Assembly: GCA_029582155.1 (NCBI GenBank)
Contig: CM055898.1
Coordinates: 25,521,339 to 25,585,338 of the forward strand
DNA length: 64,000 bases
Source: Panopea generosa
Lineage: Eukaryota; Mollusca; Bivalvia; Adapedonta; Hiatellidae
Direction of reading: 5' to 3'
This document shows positions 48,203 to 61,060 of the stretch, piece by piece. The translations under genes were made by a program, and so were the position numbers. Position 1 is the stretch's first letter; each line of letters begins with the position of its first letter. Under the pieces are notes generated by a model that was not told the origin of the DNA, searched no databases, and saw nothing but the letters and a program-made list of their open reading frames with translations.

Positions 48203-48330
48203 TGGTGCACCGTTAAAACATAGCAGTGCATCAATAAAAATATAGTGGTGGACCGATAAAATATAGCGGTGGACCGATAAAATATAGCGGTGCATCGTTA
48301 AAATATAACGATGGACCGAAAAAATATATA
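48203..48330. repeat. 21-bp tandem repeat
   Basis: About six copies of GGTGGACCGATAAAATATAGC with GGTGCATCG and GATGGACCG variants. Confidence 0.88.
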
Positions 48331-48830
48331 TAATCCTTGTTTCTTTTTCTGTAAAAATGTATTTTCTTTATTTTAATGCTCATTTTTTATCTGAATGGCA
48401 TTATTGATGTTTTTTGAAATTTTTACAGCATTGTCATGTTTGAATTGTGAATTTAGAAAAAAAAGTTGATGCTTAGAAATCGGGGTATGAATTCATGATT
48501 TCGGAAGTCTACTTTCCATTTGTCATCAGTGTACACACTGAGCAGAAAAAATATCTTATATGACACATGACCCCTACTTTTCGCATCATATTTTGGTTAT
48601 ACAAAGGCCAACAATCAGTAAAATGCAAGTTTCACTTCTTTCATTTGGGTCTCTCTATGAATGACAAGTCTTCAAACTTTTATTATTTAATAGAATAAAG
48701 AACAAAAATCAATGGTGGGGTTACACCTAATGATCTAAAGTATTTTAAAATTGTATTTACTTTCAGTAAATGACGAAATGTAAATATTCTTACGATATAA
48801 ATATGTCCACTTGTTTTTGTTATGATATAA
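48331..48830. other. intron DNA
   Basis: AT-rich, nothing recognisable. Confidence 0.5.
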
Positions 48831-49068
48831 GGTCCTCCGCGGCCGAGAGGTCCAAGGCGCGACTGTCTAACGCCCATCTACCTCTCACCGATAAGGTTGT
48901 GGGGACGAGCCGAGCTCAGCCCCAAATATTTATATGAGTAAAAAAGGTATGCCATTTACTATCGAAAGGACGATGGTTCTACTCATATTTATTATGATGT
49001 CTTCCTCCACCAATATAACTGACTATGCCATATACTTTTATAACCCATTTAAAACCCCGTTCTAAAAA
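48831..49068 (+). mobile_element. tRNA(Ser/Leu)-like SINE, plus orientation
   Basis: Head GGTCCTCCGCGGCCGAGAGG, long variable region with TACCTCTCACC, and degenerate B box GGGGACGAGCCGAGCTCAGC. The body has GACGATGGTTCTACTCATA and GTCTTCCTCCACCAATATAA and ends near 'cccatttaaaaccccg'. It belongs to the same family as 36795-37040, in sense with rapsn. Confidence 0.78.
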
Positions 49069-49274
49069 AGTAAAAGAAAAATATCATTGTTTTGGTGTAT
49101 TGCATTTTAAGAAGTGCATTATTCCCTCTCCGTGAATGGACACATTAAGAATATAGAATAATTACTCTTACTACTAAATAATATAGAGGAAAAGAGTAAT
49201 AATACAAACTTAATGCTCTTTTTTTGCTACATGTATTGTATTTTAGTGTATTAATGCTACGGGAATATGGTGCT

Positions 49275-49320
49275 GGGGGCGGGGTGGGGTCGGGGATCGG
49301 GGGGGGGGGGGGGGGGGGGG
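49275..49320 (+). repeat. G-tract / G-quadruplex candidate
   Basis: Five separate G4-G5 runs (GGGGGCGGGGTGGGGTCGGG and onward) lead into an uninterrupted run of 22 G. It lies on the coding strand of rapsn intron 1, in otherwise AT-rich DNA. The exact run length may be affected by sequencing error. Confidence 0.85.
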
Positions 49321-50316
49321 TCATGGAAACTAGTAAATATAACGTGTAAATCAGTTGCCGTAAAAATAATGAAAGTAGATCTTTGTATAAAACCACAGTG
49401 TACCATATCCATTCAATCGTAAGGCACAACACAATAATTCAGTCTAAGCGTTCTAAGAAAAATGAATCAGGCGTTCTTAACATAATTTGCAGGTAACAGC
49501 CGTTTTGCCATACACACATAACGAGCTATCCTGGCCTGTCAACATGAAGTCATTAATTAGTATGTAGTTACGACGTTTATAAGTATCACCTGTGGTAAAG
49601 TTACGATTTTTATAAGTATCACCTGTGGTATAGTTGAATAACAAGACAAACGGCATCTATTTATTGAAATAACAATTAAAAAGCAGCATTCACTAATACG
49701 CGGAGTTCTTTTCGGTATGCGCTCGAGATAATTGGGATTTCTTAACGAGTACATAACTACCAAAATGTACAGTGTAAACGGTTCCCATATATTCGACGCG
49801 GTAATGTTTCTAATATATTTCGCAGATAACATCAGTGGGAGGTTCTTCTGATTGTGAGAAATAATGAGGTTATTTAGAAGATTTGTGTCTTTGCTGATTT
49901 GAAGCGAAATATCTAAAAATATTCTATGCACGGTTTATCGTTGATTGGCCGAAAAACACAGACAGGTTTTTCGCGCGTGTATTTATTTACTTAAAATACT
50001 GATAAACGAAGAGAAGTAAAAAAACTATTAAAGATGCATATAACAATTTTTAATTAAGATACATGAAATTTATAAATCGAAAGGTTAACATCGAATATAA
50101 TAGGAATACCTTTGATTTTCGATATTCCGAGTCAAGTGAATTTCAAAACATCTAAATCATAGTGCTAATCGTCTTTTACAAAAGTATTTTAGCGAAATAT
50201 CTCTTTTTTTTTTTTTTTGCTTATACAATATATTTTATGAAATTTGTATATTATTGTACGGTAGACTCATGGTATTTTATGTGTGGTGTTGTTATGGTGT
50301 TAACATGTACATGGTG
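49321..50316. other. intron DNA
   Basis: AT-rich. Two copies of 'tataagtatcacctgtggta' lie near 49577 and 49610 and a poly-T at about 50202-50219. No other feature. Confidence 0.5.
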
Positions 50317-51050
50317 TTCGTAGTGTAATGTACGACTTTTTATTATAATAAGGTGATCGTATTGTACTATACTGTATTTCATAATGTTCGTAGTGTAATG
50401 TACGACTTTTTATTATAATAAGGTGATCGTATTGTACTATACTGTATTTAATAATGTTCTTAGTGTATTGTACGACTTTTTATTATAATAAGGTGATCGT
50501 ATTGTACTATACTGTATTTCATAATGTTCTTAGTGTAATGTACGATTTGTTAAGATGATAATATTGTACTGTACTGTATTTCATAATGTTCTTAAAGCAA
50601 TGTACGATTTGTTAAGGTGATCGTGTTGTACTGTACTGTATTTCATGATGTTCTTAGTGTAATATACGATTTGTTAATATGATCGTATTGTACTGTACTG
50701 TATTTCATAATGTTCTTAAGGCAATGTACGATTTGTTAAGGTGATCGTATTATACAATACTGTATTTCATAATGTTCTTAATGTAATGTACGATTTGTTA
50801 AGATGATCGTATTGTACTATACTGTATTTCATAATGTTCTTAAGGCAATATACGATTTGTTAATGTGATCGTATTGTACTATACTGTATTTCATAATGTT
50901 CTTAAGGCAATGTACGATTTGTTAAGGTGATCGTATTGTACTGTACAGTACTGTATTTCACAATGTTCTTAAACCAATGTACGATTTGTTAAGGTGATCG
51001 TATTGTAATATACTGTATTTCGAAATGTTTTTAGTGTAATGTACGGTATT
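50317..51050. repeat. 62-70 bp satellite array (block I)
   Basis: About 11 copies. The first three are spaced 70 bp and carry 'tacgactttttattataataagg'. Later ones are spaced 62 bp and carry TACGATTTGTTAAGGTGATC. All contain GTACTGTATTTCATAATGTT. The shared 'gtaatgtacg' and 'cataatgttc' phrases relate it to the neighbouring 39-bp family. Confidence 0.93.
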
Positions 51051-51110
51051 TTCGTGATATTTGAGTGTTGTACAATGTTTTCATAATGTTCGGAACTACA
51101 ATTTTAACTT

Positions 51111-54100
51111 ACGGTATTTCCACGATGTCTGTATTGTATTGTATTACACATATAGTATTTCCACGATGTCTGTAGTGTATTGTATTACACAAAACGGTGT
51201 TTTCACGATGTCTGTACTGTATTGTATTACACATACGGTATTTCTACTATGTCTGTATTGTATCGTATTAAACATACGGTATTTCCACGATGTATGTAGT
51301 GTATTGTATTACACAAACGATATTTGAACGATGTATCTACTGTAATGTATTACACATCCGGTATTTCCACGATGTCTGTAGTGTATTGTATTACACAAAC
51401 GGTATTTCCAGGATGTCTGTACTGTATTGTATTACACATACGGTATTTCTACGATGTATGTACAGTATTGTATTACACATACGGTATTTTTACGATGTAT
51501 GTACTGTATTGTACACAAACGGTATCATCACGATGTCTGTACTGTATTATATTACACATACGGTATTTCCACGATGTCTGTACTGTATTGTATTACACTA
51601 ACGGTATTTCCACGATGTCTGTATTGTATTGTATTACACATACGGTATTTCCTCGATGTCTGTACTGTATTGTATTACACATACGGTATTATCACGATGT
51701 CTGTGGTGTACTGAATTACACAAACGGTATTACACAAACGGTATTTCCACGATGTCTGTACTGTATTGTATTACACATACGGTATTTCTATGATGTCTGT
51801 AGTGTATTGTATTACACGTACGGTATGTCCACGATGTCTGAAGTGTATTGTATTACACATACGGTATTTCCACGATGTCTGTACTGTATTGTATAACACA
51901 AACGGTATTTCCAAGATGTCTGTACTGTATTGTATTACACATACGATATTTCTACGATGTCTGTACTGTATTGTATTACACAAATACGGTATTTCCACGA
52001 TGTATGTACTGTATTGTATTACACATACGGTATTTCCACGATGTATCTTCTGTAATGTATTACACATATGGTATTTCCACGATGTCTGTAGTGTATTGTA
52101 TTACACAAACGGTATTTCCACGATGTCTGTACTGTATTGTATTACACATACGGTATTTCTAGGATGTCTGTACAGTATTGTTCTACACATACGGTATTTC
52201 TAGGATGTCTGTACAGTATTGTACTACACATACGGTATTTCCACGATGTCTGTACTGTATTGTATTATACATACGGTATTTCCTCGATGTTTGTACTGTA
52301 TTGTATTACACATTCGATATTTCCACGATGTCTGTACTGTATTGTATTACGCATACGGTATTTCCACGATGTCTGTTCTGTTTTGTATTACACATACGGT
52401 ATTTCCCCGATGTATCTACTGTTATGTATTACACATATGGTATTTCCACGATGTCTGTAGTGTATTGTATTACACAAACGATATTTCCATGATGTCTGTA
52501 CTGTATTTTATTACACATACGGTATTTCTAGGATGTCTGTACAGTATTGTATTACACATACGGTATTTTTACGATGTAAGTACTGTATATTGCACAAACG
52601 GTATAATCACGATGTCTGTACTGTATTATATTACACATACGGTATTTCCACGATGTCTGTACTATATTGTATTACACATACGGTATTTCCACGATGTCTG
52701 TACTGTATTGTATTACACATCCGGTATTTCCACGATTTCCGTACTGTATTGTATTACACATACGGTATTTCCTCGATGTCTGTACTGTATTTTGTATTAC
52801 ACATACGGTATTATCACGATGTCTGTAGTGTATTGTCTACACATACGGTATTTTCACGATGTCTGTTCTGTATTGTATTACACATACGGTATTTCTACGA
52901 TGTCTGTAATGTATTGTATTACACATTCGGTATGTCCACGATGTCTGAAGTGTATTGTATTACACATACGTTATGTCGACGATGTCTGTAGTGTATTGTA
53001 TTACACATACGGTATTATCACGATGCCTGTACTGTATTGTATTACACATACGGTATTATCACGATGCCTGTAGTGTATTGTATTACACAAACGGCATTTT
53101 CACGATGTATGTACTGTATTTTATTACACATACGGTATTTCCACGATGTCTGTACTGTATTGTATTACACATTAAATATTTCCACGATTTATGTACTGTA
53201 TTGTATTTCACATACGGTATTACACATACGGTATTTCCCCGATGTCTGTACTGTTTTGTATTACACATACGGTATTTCCACGATGTATATACTGTATTGT
53301 ATTGCACATACGGTATTATCACGATGTCTGTAGTGTATTGTATTACAGAAACGGTATTTCCACGATGTATCAACTATATTTCATTGCACATACGGTTTTT
53401 CTACGATGTCTGCACTGTATTGTATTACACAAACGGTATTTTCACGATGTCTGTACTGTATTGTATTACACATACGGTATTTCCACGATGTTTATACTGT
53501 ATTGTATTACACATACGGTATTATCACGATGTCTGTAGTGTATTGTATTACACATACGATATTATCACGATGTCTATAGTGTATTGTATTACACAAAAGG
53601 TATTTCCATGAAGTATCTACTGTATTGTATTACACATTCGGTATTATCATGATGATTGCAATGTATTGTATAACACAAACCGTATTTCCACGATGTATCT
53701 ACTGTATTGTATTACACATAAGGTGTTTTCACGATGTATGTACTGTATTGTATTACACATACGGTATTTCCACGATGTATGTACTGTATTGTATTACACA
53801 TACGGTATTTCGACGATGTCTGAAGTATATTGTATTACGCATACAGTATTTCCACGATGTCTGTACTGTATTGTATTACACATACGGTATTTCCACGATG
53901 TATCTACTGTAATGTATTACACATATGGTATTTCCACGATGTCTGTTGTGTATTGTATTACACAAACGGTATTTCCACGATGTATGTACTGTATTGTATT
54001 ACACATACGGTATTTCTAGGATGTCTGTACAGTATTGTACTACACATACGGTATTTCTAGGATGTCTGTACTGTATTGTACTACACATACGGTATTTTTA

Positions 54101-57100
54101 CGATGTCTGTACTGTATTGTATTACACATACGGTATTTTCACGATGTCTGTTCTGTATTGTATTACACATACGGTATTTCCACGATGTCTGTATTGTATT
54201 GTATTACACATCCGGTATTTCCACGATGTCTGTAGTGTATTGTATTACACAAACGGTATTTCCACGATGCCTGTACTGTATTGTATTACACATACGGTAT
54301 TTCTACGATGTATGTTCAGTATTCTATTACACATACGGTAACTTTACGATGTATGTACTGTATATTACACAAACGGTATCATCACAATGTCTGTACTGTA
54401 CTATATTACACATACCGTATTTCCACGATATCTGTACTGTATTGTATTACACATACTGTATTTCCACGATGTCTGTACTGTATTTTATTACACATACGGT
54501 ATTTCCACGATGTCTGTACTGTATTGTATTACACATACGGTATTTCCTCGATGTTTGTACTGTATTGTATTACACATTCGATATTTCATCGATGTCTGTA
54601 CTGTATTGTATTACGCATACGGTATTTCCACGATGTCTGTACTGTTTTGTATTACACATACGGTATTTCCCCGATGTATCTACTGTAATGTATTACACAT
54701 ATGGTATTTCCACGATGACTGTAGTGTATTGTATTACACAAAAGGTATTTCCATGAAGTATCTACTGTATTGTATTACACATACGGTATTATCATGATGA
54801 TTGTACTGTATTGTATTACACAAACCGTATTTCCACGATGTATCTACTGTATTGTATTACACATACGGTGTTTTCACGATGTATGTACTGTATTGTATTA
54901 CACATACGGTATTTCCACGATGTATGTACTGTATTGTATTACACATACGGTATTTCGACGATGTCTGTAGTGTTTTGTATTACGCATACGGTATTTCCAC
55001 GATGTCTGTACTGTATTGTATTACACATACGGTATTTCCACGATGTATCTACTGTAAAGTATTACACATATGGTATTTCCACGATGTCTGTAGTGTATTG
55101 TATTACACAAATGGTATTTCCACGATGTCTGTTCTGTATTGTATTACACATACGGTATTTCTAGGATGTCTGTACAGTATTGTACTACACATACGGTATT
55201 TCTAGGATGTTTGTACAGTATTGTACTACACATACGGTATTTTTACGATGTCTGTACTGTATTGTATTACACATACGGTATTTTCACGATGTCTGTTCTG
55301 TATTGTATTACACATACGGTATTTCCACGATGTCTGTATTGTATTGTATTACACATCCGGTATTTCCACGATGTCTGTAGTGTATTGTATTACACAAACA
55401 GTATTTCCACGATGTCTGTACTGTATTGTATTACACATACGGTATTTCTACGATGTATGTACAGTATTGTATTACACATACGGTAACTTTACGATGTATG
55501 TACAGTATATTACACAAACGGTATCATCACGATGTCTGTAGTGTACTATATTACACATACGGTATTTCCACGATGTCTGTACTGTATTGTATTACACATA
55601 CGGTATTTCCACGATGTCTGTACTGTATTCTTTTACACATACGGTATTTCCACGATGTCTGTACTGTATTGTATTACACATACGGTATTTCCTCGATGTT
55701 TGTACTGTATTGTATTACACATTCGATATTTCCTCGATGTCTGTACTGTATTGTATTACGCATACGTTATTTTCATGATGTCTGTACTGTTTTGTATTAC
55801 ACATACGGTATTTCCCCGATGTATCTACTGTAATGTATTACACATATGGTATTTCCACGATATCTGTAGTGTATTGTATTACACAAACGGTATTTCCACG
55901 ATGTCTGTACTGTATTTTATTACACATACGGTCTTTCTAGGATGTCTGTACAGTATTGTATTACACATACGGTATTTTTACGATGTATGTACTGTATTTT
56001 ACACAAACGGTATCATCACGATGTCTGTACTGTATTATATTACACATACGGTATTTCCACGATGTCTGTACTATATTGTATTACACATACGGTGTTTCCA
56101 CGATGTCTGTACTGTATTGTATTACACATACGGTATTTCCACGATGTCTGTACTGTATTGTATTACACATACGGTATTTCCTCGATTTCTGTACTGTATT
56201 TTGTATTACACATACGGTATTATCACGATGTCTGTAGTGTATTGTCTACACATACGGTATTCTCACGATGTCTGTTCTGTATTGTATTACACATACGGTA
56301 TTTCTACGATGTCTGTAATGTATTGTATTACACATACGGTATGTCCACGATGTCTGTAGTGTATTGTATTACACATACGGTATTATCACGATGCCGGTAC
56401 TGTATTGTATTGCACATACGGTATTATCACGATGCCTGTAGTGTATTGTATTACACAAACGGCATTTTCACGATGTATGTACTGTATTTTATTACACAAA
56501 TACGGTATTTCCACGATGTCTGTACTGTATTGTATTACACATAAAATATTTCCACGATCCATGTACTGTATTGTATTTCACATACGGTATTACACATACG
56601 GTATTTCCACGATGTCTGTACTGTTTTGTATTACACATACGGTATTTCCACGATGTATATACTGTATTGTATTACACATACTGTATAATCACGATGTCGG
56701 TAGTGTATTGTACTACACAAACGGTATTTCCACGATGTATCTACTGTATTGTATTGCACATACGGTATTATCACGATGTCTGTTGTGTATTGTATTACAG
56801 AAACGGTATTTCCACGATGTATAAACTGTATTGTATTGCACATACGGTTTTTCTACGATGTCTGCACTGTATTGTATTACACAAACGGTATTTTCACGAT
56901 GTCTGTACTGTATTGTATTACACATACGGTATTTCCACGATGTTTATACTGTATTGTATTACACATACGGTATTATCACGATGTCTGTAGTGTATTGTAT
57001 TACACATACGATATTATCACGATGTCTGCAGTGTATTGTATTACACAAAAGGTATTTCCATGAAGTATCTACTGTATTGTATTACACATACGGTATTATC

Positions 57101-58256
57101 ATGATGATTGTACTGTATTGTATTACATAAACCGTATTTCCACGATGTATCTACTGTATTGTATTACACATACGGTGTTTTCACGATGGATGTACTGTAT
57201 TGTATTACACATACGGTATTTCCACAATGTCTGTACTGAATAGTATTACACATACGGTATCATCACGATGTCTGTACTGTATTGTGTTATACAAATGGTA
57301 TTTCCACGATGTCTGTACTGTATTGTATTACACATACGGTATTTCCACGATGTCTGTACTGTATTGTATTACACATACGGTAGTTCCACGATGTCTGTAC
57401 TATATTATATTACACATACAGTTTTATCACGATGTCTGTACTGTATTGTGTTGCACTTAAGGTATTTCCATGATGTCAGTACTGTAGTGTATTACATATA
57501 CGGTATTTCCACGATGTCTGTACTGTATTGTATTGCACCTACGGTATTTCCACAATGTCTGTACTGTAGTGTATTACACATACGATATTTCCACGATGTC
57601 TCTACTGTATTGTATTACACATACGGTATTTCCACGATGTAAATACTGTATTGTATTGCACATACAGTATTTCCACGATGTCTGTACTGTATTGTATTAC
57701 ACATACGGTATTATCACGATGTATGTACTATTTTGTATTACACATACGGTATTTCCACGACGTGTATACTGTATTGTATTACACATACGGTATTATCACG
57801 ATACCTGTACTGTATTTTATTACACATACGGTATTCCCACGATGTCTGTACTGTATTGTATTACACATACTGTATTATCACGATGTCTGTACTGTATTGT
57901 ATTACACATACGGTATTTCCACGATGTATGTACTGTATTGTATGACACACACGGTATTTCCACGATGTCTGTACTGTATAGTGTTACACATACAGATCTT
58001 GACGATGTTTGTACTGCATTGTAATATTACACATACGGTATTTCCATGATGTCTCTACTGTATTGTATTACACATACGGTATTATCACGATGTCTGTATT
58101 GTAGTGTTTTACACATACGGTATCTCCACGATGTCTGTACTATATTGTATTACACATACGGTATTTCAACGATGTATGTACTATATTGTATTACACATAT
58201 GGTATTATTACGATGTCTCTTCTGTAGTGTATTACACATACTGTATTATCACGATG
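51111..58256. repeat. 41-bp satellite array, main copy (block II-A)
   Basis: About 174 copies of ACGGTATTTCCACGATGTCT plus 'gtactgtattgtattacacat'. Main variants are TTATCACGA and TTTTTACGA for TTTCCACGA, ACAAACGG for ACATACGG, and a monomer truncated to TGTATATTACAC. Higher-order structure is visible. Blocks starting 53625, 53666, 54076 and 54281 recur at 54770, 54811, 55221 and 55426 (1,145-bp shift). The stretch 52.5-53.6 kb recurs at 55.9-57.0 kb (about 3.4-kb shift). The consensus has no stop in any of the three forward frames, so long overlapping ORFs here are spurious. Confidence 0.98.
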
Positions 58257-58287
58257 TTTTTCTACAAAAGTGTATTTAACATACATT

Positions 58288-58905
58288 ATTTTCATGACGT
58301 TTGTATATATTAGTGTATTGTAAGGTATTTCCATGATTTTCGTATACTGTAGTGCATTGTACGTTAATTTCATGACGTTTGTATACTGTTGTGTATTGTA
58401 CGGTATTTTCACGATGTTCGGATTGTAGAATATTGTACGGAATTTTCATATACTGTAGTGTATTGTATGATATTTTCAAGACGTTTGTATACTCTAGTGT
58501 AGTGTACGACATTCTCTTGACGTTCGTATACTGTAGTGTATTGTACGATCTGTTAATGATGTTCTTATACTGCAATGTATTGTACGGTATTTTAATGACG
58601 TTCGTATAATGTAGTGCATTGTACGGTATTTTCATGATGTTTGTATACTGTAGTGTATTGTTCGTTATTTCATGATGTTCGTATACTATAGTGCACTGAA
58701 CGATATTTTCAAGATGTTCGTTTACTGTGGTGTATTGTACGGTATTTCATGATGTTCTTATACTGTAGTGTATTGTATGGTATTTTCATGACGTTCGTAT
58801 ACTGTATTGCATTGTACGGTATTTTCATGACGTTCGTATACTGTAGTGCATTGTACGGAATTTTCAGGATGTTTGTATTGTAATACATTGTACGGTATTT
58901 CAATC
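58288..58905. repeat. 39-bp satellite block (III-A)
   Basis: About 16 copies of GTATACTGTAGTGTATTGTA plus 'cggtattttcatgacgttc'. It looks like the 41-bp unit without its TTACACATA insertion, so the two monomers probably share an ancestor. Confidence 0.93.
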
Positions 58906-58998
58906 ACGTACTGATACCATTTCACAGGTAGTAATCACGAACTGGTACCATTTTACAGGTAATTATCGAGTACTGGTAACATTTCACGGGTGGATATC
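58906..58998. repeat. about 31-bp satellite block (IV-A), three copies
   Basis: Units near AATCACGTACTGATACCATT plus 'tcacaggtagt'. A short remnant of the block that is longer at 61061-61831. Confidence 0.88.
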
Positions 58999-60852
58999 AC
59001 TATAGTGTATTACACATACGGTATTATCACGATTTCTCTACTGTATTGTTTTATATAAACGGTATTTTCACCGGATGTCTGTACTGTATTGTATTGCACA
59101 TTCGATATTTTCACGATGTCTGTACCGTATTGTATTGCACAAACGGTATTTCTACGATGTCTGTACTGTATTGTATTACACATACGGTATAATCACGATG
59201 CCTGTACTGTATTGTATTACACATACGGTATTTCTACGATGTCTGTACTGTATTATATTACACATACGGTATTTCCACGATGTATGTACTGTATTGTATT
59301 ACACATACGGTATTATCACGATGCCTGTACTGTATTGTATTACACATACGGTATTTCTACGATGTCTGTACTGTATTGTTTTACACATACGGTATTTCCA
59401 CGATGTCTGTACTGTATTGTATTACACATACGGTATTATCACGATGTCTGTACTTTAGTGTATTACACATACGGTATTTCCACGATGTATGTACTATATT
59501 GTATTACACATACGGTATTTTTACGATGTCTGTACTGTATTGTATTATACAAGAAGTATTATCACGATGTCTGTACTGTATTGTATTACACATTGGTGCT
59601 ATCACGATGCCTGTATTGTATTGTATTACACATACGGTATTTTTACGATGTCTGTACTGTATTGTATTACACATACGGCATTTCTACGATATCTGTACTG
59701 TATTGTATTACACATATATGTACGTTATTATCACGATGCCTGTACTATATTGTATTACACATACGGTATTTTTACGTTGTCTGTACTGTATTGTATTACA
59801 CATACGTTATTTCCACGATGTATGTACTGTATTGTATTACACATATGGTATTTCCACGATGTCTGTACTGTATTGTATTACACATACGGTATTTCTACGA
59901 TGTCTGTACTGTATTGTATTACACATACGTTATTATCACGATGTCTGTACTGTAATGTATTACACATACGGTATTTCCATGATGTATGTACTGTATTGTA
60001 TTACACATACGGTATTTTTACGATGTCTGTACTGTTTTGTATTACACATACGGTATTTCCACGATGTCTGTACTGTATTGTATTACACATACGGTATTAT
60101 CACGATGCCTGTACTGTATTGTATCACACATACGGTATTTTTACGATGTCTGTACTGTATTGTATTACACATACGGTATTTCCACAATGTCTGTACTGTA
60201 TTGTATTACACATACGGGCCTGTACTGTATTGTATTACACATACGGTATTTTTACGATTTCTGTACTGTATTGTATTACACAAACGGTATTTCCACGATG
60301 TCTGTACTGTATTGTATTACACATACGGTATTATCACCATTCCTGTACGGTATTGTATTACACATACGGTATTATCACGATGTCTGTACTGTATTGTATT
60401 ACACATACGGTATTATCACGATGCCTGTACGGTATTGTATTACACATACGGTATTATCACGATGTCTGTACTGTATTGTATTACACATACGGTATTATCA
60501 CGATGTCTGTACTGTATTGTATTACACATACGGTATCATCACGATGTCTGTACTGTATTGTATTGCACATATGGTATTTCTACGATGTATCAACTATAGT
60601 ATATTTCACACACGGTATTCCCATTATGTCTGTACTTTAGTGTATTACACACACGGTATTTCAACAATGTATGTACTGTGTTGTATTACACAAACGGTAT
60701 TTAGACGATGTCTGTAGTGTATTGTATTACACATACGGTATTTCAACGATGCCTGTACTATATTGTATTACACCGGCATACGGTATTTCTACGATGTCAG
60801 TACTGTATTGTATTGCACATACGGTATTTCCACGATGTCTCTAATGTAGTTT
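58999..60852. repeat. 41-bp satellite array, second copy (block II-B)
   Basis: About 45 copies of the same 41-bp monomer as block II-A but more homogeneous. It is enriched for the TTATCACGATGCCTGTACTG variant and contains the longest spurious open frame (59280-60599, 439 codons). The greater homogeneity suggests more recent amplification. Confidence 0.97.
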
Positions 60853-61060
60853 ATTTAACATACGGTATTTTCATGACATGTGCATATTGTATTGTATCGT
60901 ACGGTATTTTCATGACGTTCGTATACTGTAGTGTATTGTACGTTAACTTCATGAAGTTTGTATACTGTCGTATATTGTACGGTATTTTCATGGCGTTCGT
61001 ATATTGTAATGCATTGTCCGGTATTTTCAGGATGTTTGTATTGTTATATATTGTACGGTA
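60853..61060. repeat. 39-bp satellite block (III-B), about five copies
   Basis: Same monomer as 58288-58905. The junctions on both sides have near-identical phrases to those of block III-A (TTTAACATAC at the left, CAGGATGTTTGTATTGT at the right). Confidence 0.92.

Noticed and set aside
51061..60717. Dozens of long overlapping ORFs (up to 439 codons) on both strands
   Set aside because: All are read-through of a 41-bp tandem repeat with no forward-frame stop. Every frame gives the same cyclic peptide, and most starts are non-ATG or arbitrary.
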